Source of the DNA: Lachnotalea glycerini
GTDB lineage: Bacteria; Bacillota; Clostridia; Lachnospirales; Lachnospiraceae
Assembly (NCBI RefSeq): GCF_003201285.1
Contig: NZ_QICS01000006.1
Location: 186,001 to 250,000, forward strand
Direction of reading: 5' to 3'
Length of the DNA stretch: 64,000 nt
Positions within the stretch are counted from its first letter, which is position 1; each line of letters opens with the position of its first letter. Positions 36,986 to 46,029 of this stretch are shown in pieces. The position numbers and the translations under genes were made by a program. The notes beneath the pieces are model-generated. The model saw nothing but the letters and a program-made list of their open reading frames with translations. It was not told the DNA's origin and ran no database searches.

Positions 36986-36999
36986 CTGATAATCACCAC

Positions 37000-37028
37000 T
37001 TGCCCTATGATTAAATCCTTGCTATAAT
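37000..37028 (+). promoter_or_regulatory. Sigma-A promoter for the ABC-F gene
   Basis: TTGCCC (37000-37005), 17-base spacer, TATAAT (37023-37028), 35 bases before the ATG. Confidence 0.6.
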
Positions 37029-37062
37029 CGGATGTAGACAAATTGAGTTTAGAGAGGTACTT

Positions 37063-38859
37063 ATGAATTTATTAACAGTTGAAAATATGGTTAAGTCTTA
37101 TACCGATAAAATACTATTTAATAATGCAAGCTTTAGTATAAATGAAAATGAAAAAATTGGAGTCATAGGAGTAAATGGGACAGGAAAATCAACTCTTCTT
37201 AAAATAGTTGCAGGATTGGAGCGTCCTGAGAAAGGCACTGTGACGAAAGGAAACAATGTTTATATTCGATATTTGCCTCAAAACCCAATATATGATGATC
37301 ACATTACTGTATTGCAGGCAGTATTGGAAGGAAATATTACAAAAGAAAATCAATGGTCAATTGAAAGCGAAGCAAAATCAATTCTTAATAAACTTGGAAT
37401 AATTGGGCACAATGAGTTAATAGAGCATATGTCCGGAGGTCAGAAAAAAAGAATTGCTCTTGCAAACACATTAATTGCATCTGCTGATATTCTTATTTTA
37501 GATGAGCCAACGAACCATTTAGATAATGAAATGTCACAATGGTTGGAAGATTATTTAAAAAAACTAAAGAGTGCACTTATTATGGTGACACATGATCGAT
37601 ATTTCTTGGATCGTGTATCAAACCGTATTATTGAGATAGATAAAGGAAATATTTATAGTTATGCAGGCAGCTATTCTGAGTTTTTGCGTCTAAAGACAGC
37701 AAGAGAAGATATGGATAATGCAACTGAGAGAAAGAGACAGTCGATTCTTAGAAACGAATTGGCGTGGATTAGCAGAGGTGCCAGAGCACGTTCCACCAAG
37801 CAAAAAGCTCGTATTGAACGTTATGAGGAAATGGTGCAAATGCAGGCACCATCTCAGGATGAAAATATTGAGATGAGTTCTTTGTCTTCCAGACTGGGGA
37901 GAAAAACTGTTGAAGTGAATCGAATCAGTAAAAGCTATGATAATAAGAAACTATTTGAGGATTTTACCTATATTTTTTTAAAGGGTGACAGAGTCGGCAT
38001 CATTGGACCAAATGGTTGTGGCAAAAGTACCTTGCTTAAAATAATCAATGGTGTGATTAAACCAGATGAAGGAATGATAGAAATTGGTACAACAGTTAAA
38101 ATCGGTTATTTTTCGCAGGAAAATGAATACATGGATGAGAATTTAAAGGTGATTGAGTATGTAAGAGAAGGAGCAGAATATATTGAAACATCGGAAGGTA
38201 AAATATCAGCATCACAGATGCTGGAGCGCTTTTTGTTTGATGGAACTTTGCAATGGAGTCAAATTAAAAAGCTGTCTGGCGGTGAAAAGCGAAGATTATA
38301 TTTACTTAGAATTTTAATGGAAGCTCCGAATGTTTTACTATTAGATGAGCCGACGAATGACCTCGATATACAAACGATGACTGTACTTGAGGATTATTTA
38401 GACAACTTTGACGGCATTGTGATTACCGTATCACATGATAGATATTTCTTGGACAGAGTAATAAAACGAATTTTTGCATTCGAGACAGAGGGAAGAATAA
38501 GACAATTTGAAGGCGCATACAGCGAATATATTGAGCAGCAGCAGCCTGCATTGACTTTGGATAACAAGGGAAATAGTAATAAGGTTAAGACGGAAAAGAT
38601 AAAAGTACAAAAGCTAAAATTCACTTATCAGGAGCAAAAGGATTTTGAAACCATAGACGAAGAAATTGCTAAACTAGAGGAAATGCTGGAAGAAATAGAT
38701 AAGGATATAGCAAGTTCAGCGACAAATTTTCCTAAATTAAATCAGTTAATGGAACAAAAATCTAAATTTGAGACTCAACTGGAGGAGAAAATGGAACGAT
38801 GGATGTATTTAACAGAATTGAAAGAAAAGATAGAGGCTGAAAAAACGAACAATAACTGA
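37063..38859 (+). CDS. ABC-F family ATPase (Uup-like)
   Basis: 598 residues, two ABC domains and no membrane segment. Domain 1: GVNGTGKSTLL, signature MSGGQKKRIALA, ILILDEPTNHLDN. Domain 2: GPNGCGKSTLL, signature LSGGEKRRLYLL, VLLLDEPTNDLDI. Between them is the ABC-F linker, and the C terminus is a coiled coil (about 530-595) as in Uup. ABC-F proteins act on ribosomes or translation; antibiotic-resistance and housekeeping members cannot be told apart here. RBS GAGAGG. Confidence 0.9.
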   Translation: MNLLTVENMVKSYTDKILFNNASFSINENEKIGVIGVNGTGKSTLLKIVAGLERPEKGTVTKGNNVYIRYLPQNPIYDDHITVLQAVLEGNITKENQWSIESEAKSILNKLGIIGHNELIEHMSGGQKKRIALANTLIASADILILDEPTNHLDNEMSQWLEDYLKKLKSALIMVTHDRYFLDRVSNRIIEIDKGNIYSYAGSYSEFLRLKTAREDMDNATERKRQSILRNELAWISRGARARSTKQKARIERYEEMVQMQAPSQDENIEMSSLSSRLGRKTVEVNRISKSYDNKKLFEDFTYIFLKGDRVGIIGPNGCGKSTLLKIINGVIKPDEGMIEIGTTVKIGYFSQENEYMDENLKVIEYVREGAEYIETSEGKISASQMLERFLFDGTLQWSQIKKLSGGEKRRLYLLRILMEAPNVLLLDEPTNDLDIQTMTVLEDYLDNFDGIVITVSHDRYFLDRVIKRIFAFETEGRIRQFEGAYSEYIEQQQPALTLDNKGNSNKVKTEKIKVQKLKFTYQEQKDFETIDEEIAKLEEMLEEIDKDIASSATNFPKLNQLMEQKSKFETQLEEKMERWMYLTELKEKIEAEKTNNN

Positions 38860-38883
38860 AGTAGAGCATGAGGAGCAATCATT

Positions 38884-40734
38884 ATGATGACAGATAGTAA
38901 CGAAAGAGCGAAACTGAAAGTGAACAAAGGGTCAACTGCTGCACTTGGAGTTACTATGTGTAATGAGGGAATTAATTTTGCAATTGCAGTAGAAGACGGT
39001 GTAAAATGCAGTTTGGTAATTTTTCAAACGGGGAGTAAGGAAGCTATTTTAACTGTTGACTTTAAAGAAGAAGATAAGATTGGCAGCATATATTCTGTAT
39101 TGATTACAAATTTACAAGATAGCAGATACGAGTATACTTATATGCTCGATCATAAGAATTATTTAGACCCCTACGCAAGGCAGGTTATAGGGCGAGAGGT
39201 TTGGGGACAAGCAGTTGAAGATGCAAAGGTAAGAGCTGCTGTTGACTTTGAAGAATATGATTGGGAAGGGGATAAGCCACTTAGGATTCCATTCTATGAA
39301 GCTGTTATGTATTCCCTACACGTCAGAGGCTTTACAATGCATTCTTCCTGTAAGGTTAGAAAGAAAGGAACCTTTGAGGGAATATTGGAAAAGTTACCAT
39401 ATCTAAAGGAGCTTGGAATTAATCAGGTAGAGCTTATGCCGGCCTATGAATTTGATGAAATTATACCCAGACAAGATAATCGAATGGAGTATAAAAAGTT
39501 TGATTCGGACAGACATTATGCAATTAATTACTGGGGCTACACAAGAGGAAATTACTTTGCACCAAAAGCCTCTTATGCGTATGGAAATAACTGTGTGGTT
39601 GCTTTTAAAGATATGGTGAAAGCGCTACACAAAAATAAGATAGAAGTTATTATGGAATTTTACTTTCAAGAAAATGAAAATCAAAATATGATCATAGACT
39701 GCATAAGGTATTGGGTAGAGGAATATCATATTGATGGGGTGCATATTAACAGTAATGCCGCTCCTTTAACGGCGATAGCCTCCTTACCTAGATTGAGTCA
39801 CACAAAGATTATGGCAGAGCACTTTGAGTTTGATAAAATATATGGTTCTGGAAAGTTCCCTAAATTTAAGAATCTGGCAATTTATCATGATGGTTATTTA
39901 GTGGATGCAAGAAGATTTTTAAAGGGTGATGAGGAGCAGCTTGAGCATATTGCTTATAGAATGAGAAGAAATCCCAAGCAGTGTGGAGTGATTAATTATA
40001 TAGCAAGTCATAATGGCTTCAATCTTATGGATTTGGTATCATATAATGCAAAGCATAATGAAGAAAACGGCGAAAATAACCGTGATGGAAGCAATTATAA
40101 TTACAGTTGGAACTGTGGTGTGGAGGGTCAGACTCGTCGTAAGGGAATTGTAGAATTAAGAAAAAAACAGATAAAAAATGCTTTGCTTATGTTACTGCTT
40201 AGTCAGGGTGTTCCAAGTATACTAAGTGGAGATGAAATAGCAAATTCCCAAAAAGGAAATAACAATCCATATTGTCAGGACAATGACATCGCATGGTTGA
40301 ATTGGAATGGTGAAAAGCAACATAAGGATATTTTGAATTTTACCAAAATGTTAATTCATTTTCGTAAGAATCATCCAATTCTTCACTATGAAACAGAACT
40401 TAAAATTATGGATTACTTATCTTGTGGATATCCAGACTTATCTTACCATGGTGAAAAAGCGTGGTATCCGGACTTTGAGAACTATAATAGACAGATTGGT
40501 GTTATGTATTGCGGTCAATATGCAAAAACTTCAAAGGGAAAAGAAGATGATTATATATATATCGCTTATAATATGCATTGGATCGAACATGAATTCGCAC
40601 TTCCTAATCTGCCAATGAAAAAAAAGTGGAAAGTAATAATTGATACTTCAAAGAATACAGAGGATGAACAAAAGACAGTGTACAGAAATATTAAGGTGAA
40701 CGAAAGAAGTATAGTGGTATTAGTAGGAAAGTAG
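38884..40734 (+). CDS. GH13 isoamylase/debranching-enzyme homologue with altered active site
   Basis: 616 residues: N-terminal CBM48-like domain, then a GH13 barrel related to GlgX/isoamylase (YDWEG, EAVMYSLHVRGFTMH, NYWGY, DLVSYNAKHNEENGENNRDG, SWNCGVEGQTRR, QGVPSILSGDE). In region II the usual DGFRFD reads DGVHIN: Arg is His 287 and the nucleophile Asp is Asn 289. The acid Glu 312 (MAEHFEF) is kept, but region IV HD is HN (Asn 377). Two of three catalytic carboxylates are gone, so hydrolysis is unlikely; a glycogen-binding or regulatory role is possible. 24 bases after the ABC-F gene. Confidence 0.82.
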   Translation: MMTDSNERAKLKVNKGSTAALGVTMCNEGINFAIAVEDGVKCSLVIFQTGSKEAILTVDFKEEDKIGSIYSVLITNLQDSRYEYTYMLDHKNYLDPYARQVIGREVWGQAVEDAKVRAAVDFEEYDWEGDKPLRIPFYEAVMYSLHVRGFTMHSSCKVRKKGTFEGILEKLPYLKELGINQVELMPAYEFDEIIPRQDNRMEYKKFDSDRHYAINYWGYTRGNYFAPKASYAYGNNCVVAFKDMVKALHKNKIEVIMEFYFQENENQNMIIDCIRYWVEEYHIDGVHINSNAAPLTAIASLPRLSHTKIMAEHFEFDKIYGSGKFPKFKNLAIYHDGYLVDARRFLKGDEEQLEHIAYRMRRNPKQCGVINYIASHNGFNLMDLVSYNAKHNEENGENNRDGSNYNYSWNCGVEGQTRRKGIVELRKKQIKNALLMLLLSQGVPSILSGDEIANSQKGNNNPYCQDNDIAWLNWNGEKQHKDILNFTKMLIHFRKNHPILHYETELKIMDYLSCGYPDLSYHGEKAWYPDFENYNRQIGVMYCGQYAKTSKGKEDDYIYIAYNMHWIEHEFALPNLPMKKKWKVIIDTSKNTEDEQKTVYRNIKVNERSIVVLVGK

Positions 40735-40776
40735 AATGAATAAATGACTACAATATTACTGGGGCAGGAGATTATA

Positions 40777-41307
40777 ATGAAAGCGTTTCAACATTTTCGA
40801 ACAATAACACAGCATAAAATTCTGGTTATGCAAGGATGCTTTAAAATTGGTTTATATAAACAAGGCTTATTACATGATCTTTCCAAATATTCACCAACAG
40901 AATTTGTGGTTGGATGTAAATATTATCAAGGTATGAGAAGCCCTAATAATGCAGAAAGAGAAATAAAGTCATATTCAGAGGCCTGGATGCATCATAAAGG
41001 AAGGAATAAACATCATTATGAATATTGGACGGATTACAGTATGGACGGACGGGGAATTGTTCCGGTACCAATGCCAAAAAAGTATGTTGCAGAGATGTTT
41101 GTAGACAGAGTATCTGCCTCTAAAATATATCTAAAAGAAAAATACAATACATCAATGCCGCTGCAATATTTTAAGAATGGAAAAGCTTATTATTACATGG
41201 CTTCCAAAACAAGCTTGGAGCTTGAAACGCTTCTAATAATGTTAGCTGAAAGAGGAGAAAAGGCCACTTACAATTTTATAAAAACAGAATTCTTAAAGCA
41301 GCCTTAA
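40777..41307 (+). CDS. DUF5662-like protein
   Basis: About 176 residues. MKAFQHFRTITQHKILVMQGCFKIGLYKQGLLHDLSKYSPTEF has a conserved His/Asp pattern (LLHDLSKYS, then MHHKGRNKHHYEYW) that could bind metal, resembling HD-type proteins. A related uncharacterised family is often annotated DUF5662. ATG 40777 with GGGGCAGGAG upstream is preferred to ATG 40744. Function unknown. Confidence 0.72.
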   Translation: MKAFQHFRTITQHKILVMQGCFKIGLYKQGLLHDLSKYSPTEFVVGCKYYQGMRSPNNAEREIKSYSEAWMHHKGRNKHHYEYWTDYSMDGRGIVPVPMPKKYVAEMFVDRVSASKIYLKEKYNTSMPLQYFKNGKAYYYMASKTSLELETLLIMLAERGEKATYNFIKTEFLKQP

Positions 41308-41316
41308 TGTTTGCTA

Positions 41317-42408
41317 TTATAGCTTAAGCAGCATGTCTCCAAATTGAAGGAGTCCTTTTTTGCGCATCCATTCTGAGATGAGAAGCGAGAGGATAGCTGG
41401 AAATATAAAGTGCATGCATAGAATTTTAAATAAAACCAAAAAGGCTCCGTCAGAAGCAAGCATTGTATTCCAAGTCATGATTTGTCCAACCAGACCAGCA
41501 CTTCCCATACCAGAACCTGTGGAGTTATTTTCCATATGAAAAATTAAAGTACCAATTGGTCCGAGAATGGCACTGGATATAATAGCCGGAAGCCAGATAA
41601 TAGGTTTTTTTACAATATTCGGAACCTGAAGCATGGAAGTACCGATTCCCTGCGCTATAAGACCACTGGTTTTATTTTCCCGGTAGCTTGCTATAGCAAA
41701 TCCTATCATATTACAACAGCATCCTATTGTTGCAGCGCCCGCGGCAAGACCAGATAGGCTTAGACTAATTCCAAGAGCTGCTGAGCTGATTGGAAGAGTA
41801 AGAATCATTCCCATAAGGACAGATACAATGATTCCCATTAGTACAGGCTGCTGAATCGTTCCCCAGTTAATTAAATCACCAAGACTTGTCATGAACATAG
41901 AAATTGGTGTACCAATAAAGAGTCCTGCAAAGGCTCCTGTAACAATTGAAACGAATGGCGTTATTAGAATATCTACCTGAGTTCTACCTGACACAAGATT
42001 GCCAAATTCAATTCCAATATAGGCAGAAACAAAGGCTCCCAGCGGTTCACCAGGTCCAATTAACAGAATTGCCTGATTCAAGGTTAGCTCACCAAGTGTG
42101 CCACTTACCATTACACCTCCGATTAATATTTTGCTTGCAAAAGCTCCGATCATACCAGCTGTTGCAGAAGATAATAGAACAAGAGGGCTTGATTTGAATT
42201 TATAAGCAACACCACAACCAATTCCTGCACCTGTTAAGGCAGCGGAAATCTTTCCGATTAAGTAAAGGGTATTTCCTAAAGTACCTCCGACCAGATTCCC
42301 TATCTGCTGAATAATAGTTCCGATAATCAGAGTGGAGAATAATCCAAGAGCCATTCCGCTTAAACCATCAATAAAAATGCGATTTAATATATTTTTAAAC
42401 TTTTCCAT
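41317..42408 (-). CDS. PTS EIIC-like membrane transporter (PTS_EIIC_2 family)
   Basis: About 363 residues with eight to ten hydrophobic segments, starting MEKFKNILNRIFIDGLSGMALGLFSTLIIGTIIQQIG. The GAGIGCGVAYKFKS and GPGEPLGAFVSAYIGIEFGNLVSG segments fit the PTS_EIIC_2 family. No EIIA/EIIB genes are beside it, so phosphotransfer or sugar specificity is not shown. A TTG is possible at 42414; ATG 42408 has AGG six bases upstream. Confidence 0.75.
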   Translation of the reverse strand: MEKFKNILNRIFIDGLSGMALGLFSTLIIGTIIQQIGNLVGGTLGNTLYLIGKISAALTGAGIGCGVAYKFKSSPLVLLSSATAGMIGAFASKILIGGVMVSGTLGELTLNQAILLIGPGEPLGAFVSAYIGIEFGNLVSGRTQVDILITPFVSIVTGAFAGLFIGTPISMFMTSLGDLINWGTIQQPVLMGIIVSVLMGMILTLPISSAALGISLSLSGLAAGAATIGCCCNMIGFAIASYRENKTSGLIAQGIGTSMLQVPNIVKKPIIWLPAIISSAILGPIGTLIFHMENNSTGSGMGSAGLVGQIMTWNTMLASDGAFLVLFKILCMHFIFPAILSLLISEWMRKKGLLQFGDMLLKL

Positions 42409-42514
42409 TTGCAACCTAACCTTTCCATATTTCGTATCTTATTTGAATTATTATATGTATATACATATGTGTATTCATAGAGCAAAGAATAACATAAATT
42501 TTCGGTCTGTGCAA

Positions 42515-42544
42515 GAAAAAAGCTCACCAATAGGTGAACTTTTA
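42515..42544 (-). terminator. Terminator for the 42556 gene
   Basis: Read on the minus strand, AAAGTTCACC, loop TATT, GGTGAGCTTT then a T-run; one mismatched pair. It separates the small membrane gene from the EIIC-like gene. Confidence 0.7.
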
Positions 42545-42555
42545 TTTCTTTAATA

Positions 42556-42843
42556 TTATGGCAGTAAAGAAGCATTGCTATTCTTTTTAGTTTTCTTTAA
42601 GCATTTTAATTTTTTATGAAAGAAATTCTTTTTTGGAGGTTTGAGAGGTGGGGGCGCTGTTTTACTATCGTTATTGCATCCATTGTAACTGCCTATATCA
42701 CTCCACATCTTAAAACCATACTTGATAGGTGAAATAAAGAAACCAATAATTATGCCAGACAAGCAACCAACTGAAATCATTAGTCCCTTTTCTAATGCTG
42801 TATGTTCATTCTCTAAAAACTTTTGTACTTTTTGAAGCATCAT
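42556..42843 (-). CDS. Small membrane protein, YtxH-like N-terminal layout
   Basis: 95 residues: a short amphipathic start, one transmembrane helix (GLMISVGCLSGIIIGFFISPI), then a Pro- and Lys-rich basic tail (PPPLKPPKKNFFHKK). RBS AAAGGATGATG. No family recognised with certainty; the single helix followed by a charged tail recalls YtxH-type proteins. Confidence 0.5.
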   Translation of the reverse strand: MMLQKVQKFLENEHTALEKGLMISVGCLSGIIIGFFISPIKYGFKMWSDIGSYNGCNNDSKTAPPPLKPPKKNFFHKKLKCLKKTKKNSNASLLP

Positions 42844-43105
42844 GTCATCATCCTTTCTTGTATTGGGTGAAACACCCCTAATAGCTATATGATAATGCTT
42901 AATTGGTTAAAATACAAGAAATATGATATCTTTTTATTGAATATAATTTGCACTTATGTAAAAAGTGTTGAAATATGGGAAGAAATAGAGTAGAATTTTA
43001 AATTGAGATGGGTAAGATAAAAATTAGATTTTTAATCTGCCAAAATGTGCATAAACACTGCACGAATGGAAAAATTAATTATAATTATGATAAAGGAGAA
43101 ACATT

Positions 43106-44647
43106 ATGAGTAAAAAACCAACAGTTCTAATGATACTCGACGGATATGGATTAAACGATAGAAAAGAAGGTAATGCGGTAGCAGAGGCAAATTCTCCTGT
43201 ATTAAATAAACTTATGTCAGAATGCCCATTTGTAAAAGGCTTTGCAAGCGGTATGGAAGTAGGGCTTCCGGATGGACAGATGGGTAACTCCGAAGTTGGT
43301 CACTTAAATATGGGTGCCGGACGTATCATTTATCAGGAATTAACAAGAATTACAAAGGAAATCAATGATGGCGACTTTTTCAAAAATAAAGCCTTATTAA
43401 AAGCAGTAGAAAATGCTAAAATTAACAATACAGCATTACATTTATTTGGACTATTATCAGATGGCGGTGTACATAGTCATAACACCCATTTATATGGCTT
43501 ATTGAGACTTGCAAAGCAACAGGGATTAGATAAAGTCTATGTACATTGTTTCTTAGATGGGCGAGATACGCCACCAGCTTCAGGTAAAGCCTTTGTAGAA
43601 GCATTGACGGATAAAATGAAAGAAATTGGTGTAGGTGAAATTGCTTCAGTAATGGGACGCTATTATGCAATGGATCGTGATAATCGCTGGGATCGAGTTG
43701 AGCTTGCGTATAATGCAATGGTAAAAGGTGAAGGAGTGTTTGCAGATTGTGCAGCAGGTGGTGTATCGGCTTCTTATGATGAGGGTAAGAACGATGAGTT
43801 TGTTTTGCCAACTGTAGTTACTAAGGCAGGTAAGCCATTGGCGACAATCAAGGATAACGATTCTGTCATTTTCTTTAATTTTAGACCAGATCGAGCAAGA
43901 GAAATCACAAGAGCTTTTTGTGATGATTCCTTTGCAGGCTTTACAAGAGATAAAAGACTGTCACTTACTTTTGTATGCTTTACAGAGTATGATACTACAA
44001 TTCAAAATAAATTAGTGGCTTTTCATAAGGTTGCCATCACAAATACCTTTGGAGAATTTTTAGCGGCGAATGGAAAGACACAGGCAAGAATTGCTGAAAC
44101 AGAGAAATATGCACATGTTACATTCTTCTTTAATGGTGGGGTAGAAGAGCCAAACAAGGGAGAGGACAGAATTTTAGTAAAATCACCAAAGGTTGCAACC
44201 TATGATTTACAGCCAGAGATGAGTGCTTATGAAGTATGTGACAAGTTGGTTGAGGCAATTAAATCAGATAAATACGATGTTATTATCATTAATTTTGCAA
44301 ATCCAGATATGGTTGGGCATACAGGAATTGAGGAAGCCGCTATTAAGGCAATAGAAGCAGTAGATAAATGTGTAGGAAGAACGGTAGAGGCTTTAAAGGA
44401 AGTAGATGGACAGATGTTTATTTGTGCCGATCATGGTAATGCAGAGCAGTTAATTGATTATGAGAATGGAGGAAGCTTTACAGCACACACAATTAATCCG
44501 GTTCCGTTTATTTTAGTTAATTATGATCCAGCATATACATTAAGAGCAAATGGATGTTTGGCAGATATAGCACCGACATTAATTGAAATGATGGGTATGA
44601 TTCAGCCAGAAGAAATGACAGGAAAATCATTACTAATTAAAAAATAA
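43106..44647 (+). CDS. gpmI: 2,3-bisphosphoglycerate-independent phosphoglycerate mutase
   Basis: 513 residues, the normal length. Alkaline-phosphatase-fold motifs: VLMILDGYGLN, MGNSEVGHLNMGAGR with the catalytic Ser, FLDGRDTPP, FNFRPDRARE, NFANPDMVGHTG and CADHGNAEQ for the two Mn sites. Interconverts 3- and 2-phosphoglycerate in glycolysis. RBS AAAGGAG. Monocistronic between a leftward gene and a shared terminator. Confidence 0.97.
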   Translation: MSKKPTVLMILDGYGLNDRKEGNAVAEANSPVLNKLMSECPFVKGFASGMEVGLPDGQMGNSEVGHLNMGAGRIIYQELTRITKEINDGDFFKNKALLKAVENAKINNTALHLFGLLSDGGVHSHNTHLYGLLRLAKQQGLDKVYVHCFLDGRDTPPASGKAFVEALTDKMKEIGVGEIASVMGRYYAMDRDNRWDRVELAYNAMVKGEGVFADCAAGGVSASYDEGKNDEFVLPTVVTKAGKPLATIKDNDSVIFFNFRPDRAREITRAFCDDSFAGFTRDKRLSLTFVCFTEYDTTIQNKLVAFHKVAITNTFGEFLAANGKTQARIAETEKYAHVTFFFNGGVEEPNKGEDRILVKSPKVATYDLQPEMSAYEVCDKLVEAIKSDKYDVIIINFANPDMVGHTGIEEAAIKAIEAVDKCVGRTVEALKEVDGQMFICADHGNAEQLIDYENGGSFTAHTINPVPFILVNYDPAYTLRANGCLADIAPTLIEMMGMIQPEEMTGKSLLIKK

Positions 44648-44656
44648 GTAATAAAA

Positions 44657-44692
44657 GAAGGAGCTGTTGCAGTGATAAAACGGCTCCTTTTT
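44657..44692. terminator. Bidirectional terminator between gpmI and the AraC gene
   Basis: AAGGAGCTGTT pairs with AACGGCTCCTT, with T-runs on both sides. Its right end touches the stop codon of the leftward AraC gene. Confidence 0.8.
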
Positions 44693-45566
44693 ACTGCACC
44701 CATTCACGTCGATATTGTGAGGCGGTTATATTTTCAGATTTCTTAAAAACTTTATTAAAATAGCTTGTATCCGGAATGCCGCATTCACCAGCAATAATTT
44801 CGATGCTTTTATCAGAAAATCGAAGGAGCTTTTTGGCATAATTAATACGTTGAAGTTGAATATAGTTTCCGATTGTGACGCCATATAATGTCTTGAATTC
44901 TCTGGATAAATGAAATTTACTGATATAAAACTGTTCGGCTAATTGATCTAATGAAATCCGGTTCTTGAAATTCTCATCAATATAAGTGCATATGGCTGAT
45001 AACTTTACAGCAATGCTATTATCTTTATATTCCTCCATCTTTAAAGCTTCTGTAAAGCTAAGAGTCAGTATATCAGTAATTAACTTAGAGGTTACAAGCT
45101 CAGATAAATTATTCTTGTCGTTATGCGCTTCGATAATTTTGTTAATCAGGGAAATGAAATTAGTTGGGGTATCGGTACGAAAAACAAAGCTGGGAAAATT
45201 TTCAATAAATAGGTTGTAATAACTTTGTGCATTGCAGCCATTAAAGTGTACCCACATAAGCTCCCAGGGATCATCTTCACTGCTTTGATGAGAATAGGGC
45301 AATTTACAGTCAATCAATACACAGTCTGAGGTATTAAGGGCATAAATCTTATCTTTTACAGTCACAACCCCTTTCCCAGATAAAACAATTATAAATAGAA
45401 AAGAATTAAGGTTCTCACGTTGACAGCGGTGACTCTTTAAGCTCTTTAGAGTTCCGGCTTCCTGCATATAAAAAAGAGAAGCTTTAGCAAAAGAGCTTGG
45501 CGTATGTAGCACTCGTTCTGACTTGGTAATGTCAGATTGAGAAAACGATTCATAAAAGGTATTCAT
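44691..45566 (-). CDS. AraC-family transcriptional regulator
   Basis: 291 residues: N-terminal cupin-like sensor domain (LSGKGVVTVKDKIYALNTSDCVLIDC, PWELMWVHFNG) and two C-terminal helix-turn-helix motifs (SLDQLAEQFYISKFHLSREF, IEIIAGECGIPDTSYFNKVFKK). Regulators of this build usually respond to sugars. No adjacent target operon is obvious. Confidence 0.88.
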   Translation of the reverse strand: MNTFYESFSQSDITKSERVLHTPSSFAKASLFYMQEAGTLKSLKSHRCQRENLNSFLFIIVLSGKGVVTVKDKIYALNTSDCVLIDCKLPYSHQSSEDDPWELMWVHFNGCNAQSYYNLFIENFPSFVFRTDTPTNFISLINKIIEAHNDKNNLSELVTSKLITDILTLSFTEALKMEEYKDNSIAVKLSAICTYIDENFKNRISLDQLAEQFYISKFHLSREFKTLYGVTIGNYIQLQRINYAKKLLRFSDKSIEIIAGECGIPDTSYFNKVFKKSENITASQYRREWVQ

Positions 45567-45726
45567 AATACTTCTCCCATCATTATTTTTTCAAATAGTT
45601 CCTGTAGCAGTTAAGTAATAATATACTACATTTTAATTGAAAATAAAACACTAATAAACGGAAATGTTTGAATACATATTATATACAATAAATATTATAA
45701 AAAGTTCTTATCACAGTGAATGATTT

Positions 45727-45837
45727 TTCGACTTTTTAATCCTTGTCTTTACTCTAGCTTTTTCAAATACTCTTTTAATATGATTATAAAGGTAATAATA
45801 ATCAACCTAATCGACTTTTTTTTATAAAGTTATCGAC
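45727..45837. promoter_or_regulatory. Cluster of TCGAC motifs upstream of the T7SS kinase
   Basis: Three AT-flanked TCGAC motifs at 45728-45732 (TTTTCGACTTTTT), 45811-45815 and 45833-45837. Similar motifs lie before esaA. TAAAAT (45859) and TATAAT (45871) follow as possible -10 elements. The rest of the 463-base gap 45567-46029 is AT-rich with no gene seen; the kinase has a long 5' leader. Confidence 0.45.
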
Positions 45838-46029
45838 CGTCTATATTATTTATTTTGCTAAAATAAATAATATAATGGAGAGGTTTAGGTAAGATTAAAT
45901 GCAAATTTAATGGCTACTATCATTGATATTTGTAAAAACAACAGTAATATAGCTTATTGCATATATTATTTGCCTTATTCAAAAAATTTTTATATAATAA
46001 TGTATAGATCATAAGGGGGGAGAATAAAA

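Noticed and set aside
43422-43811. 129-codon minus-strand frame inside gpmI
   Set aside because: His/Leu-rich composition typical of antisense frames over a conserved gene; no start signals.
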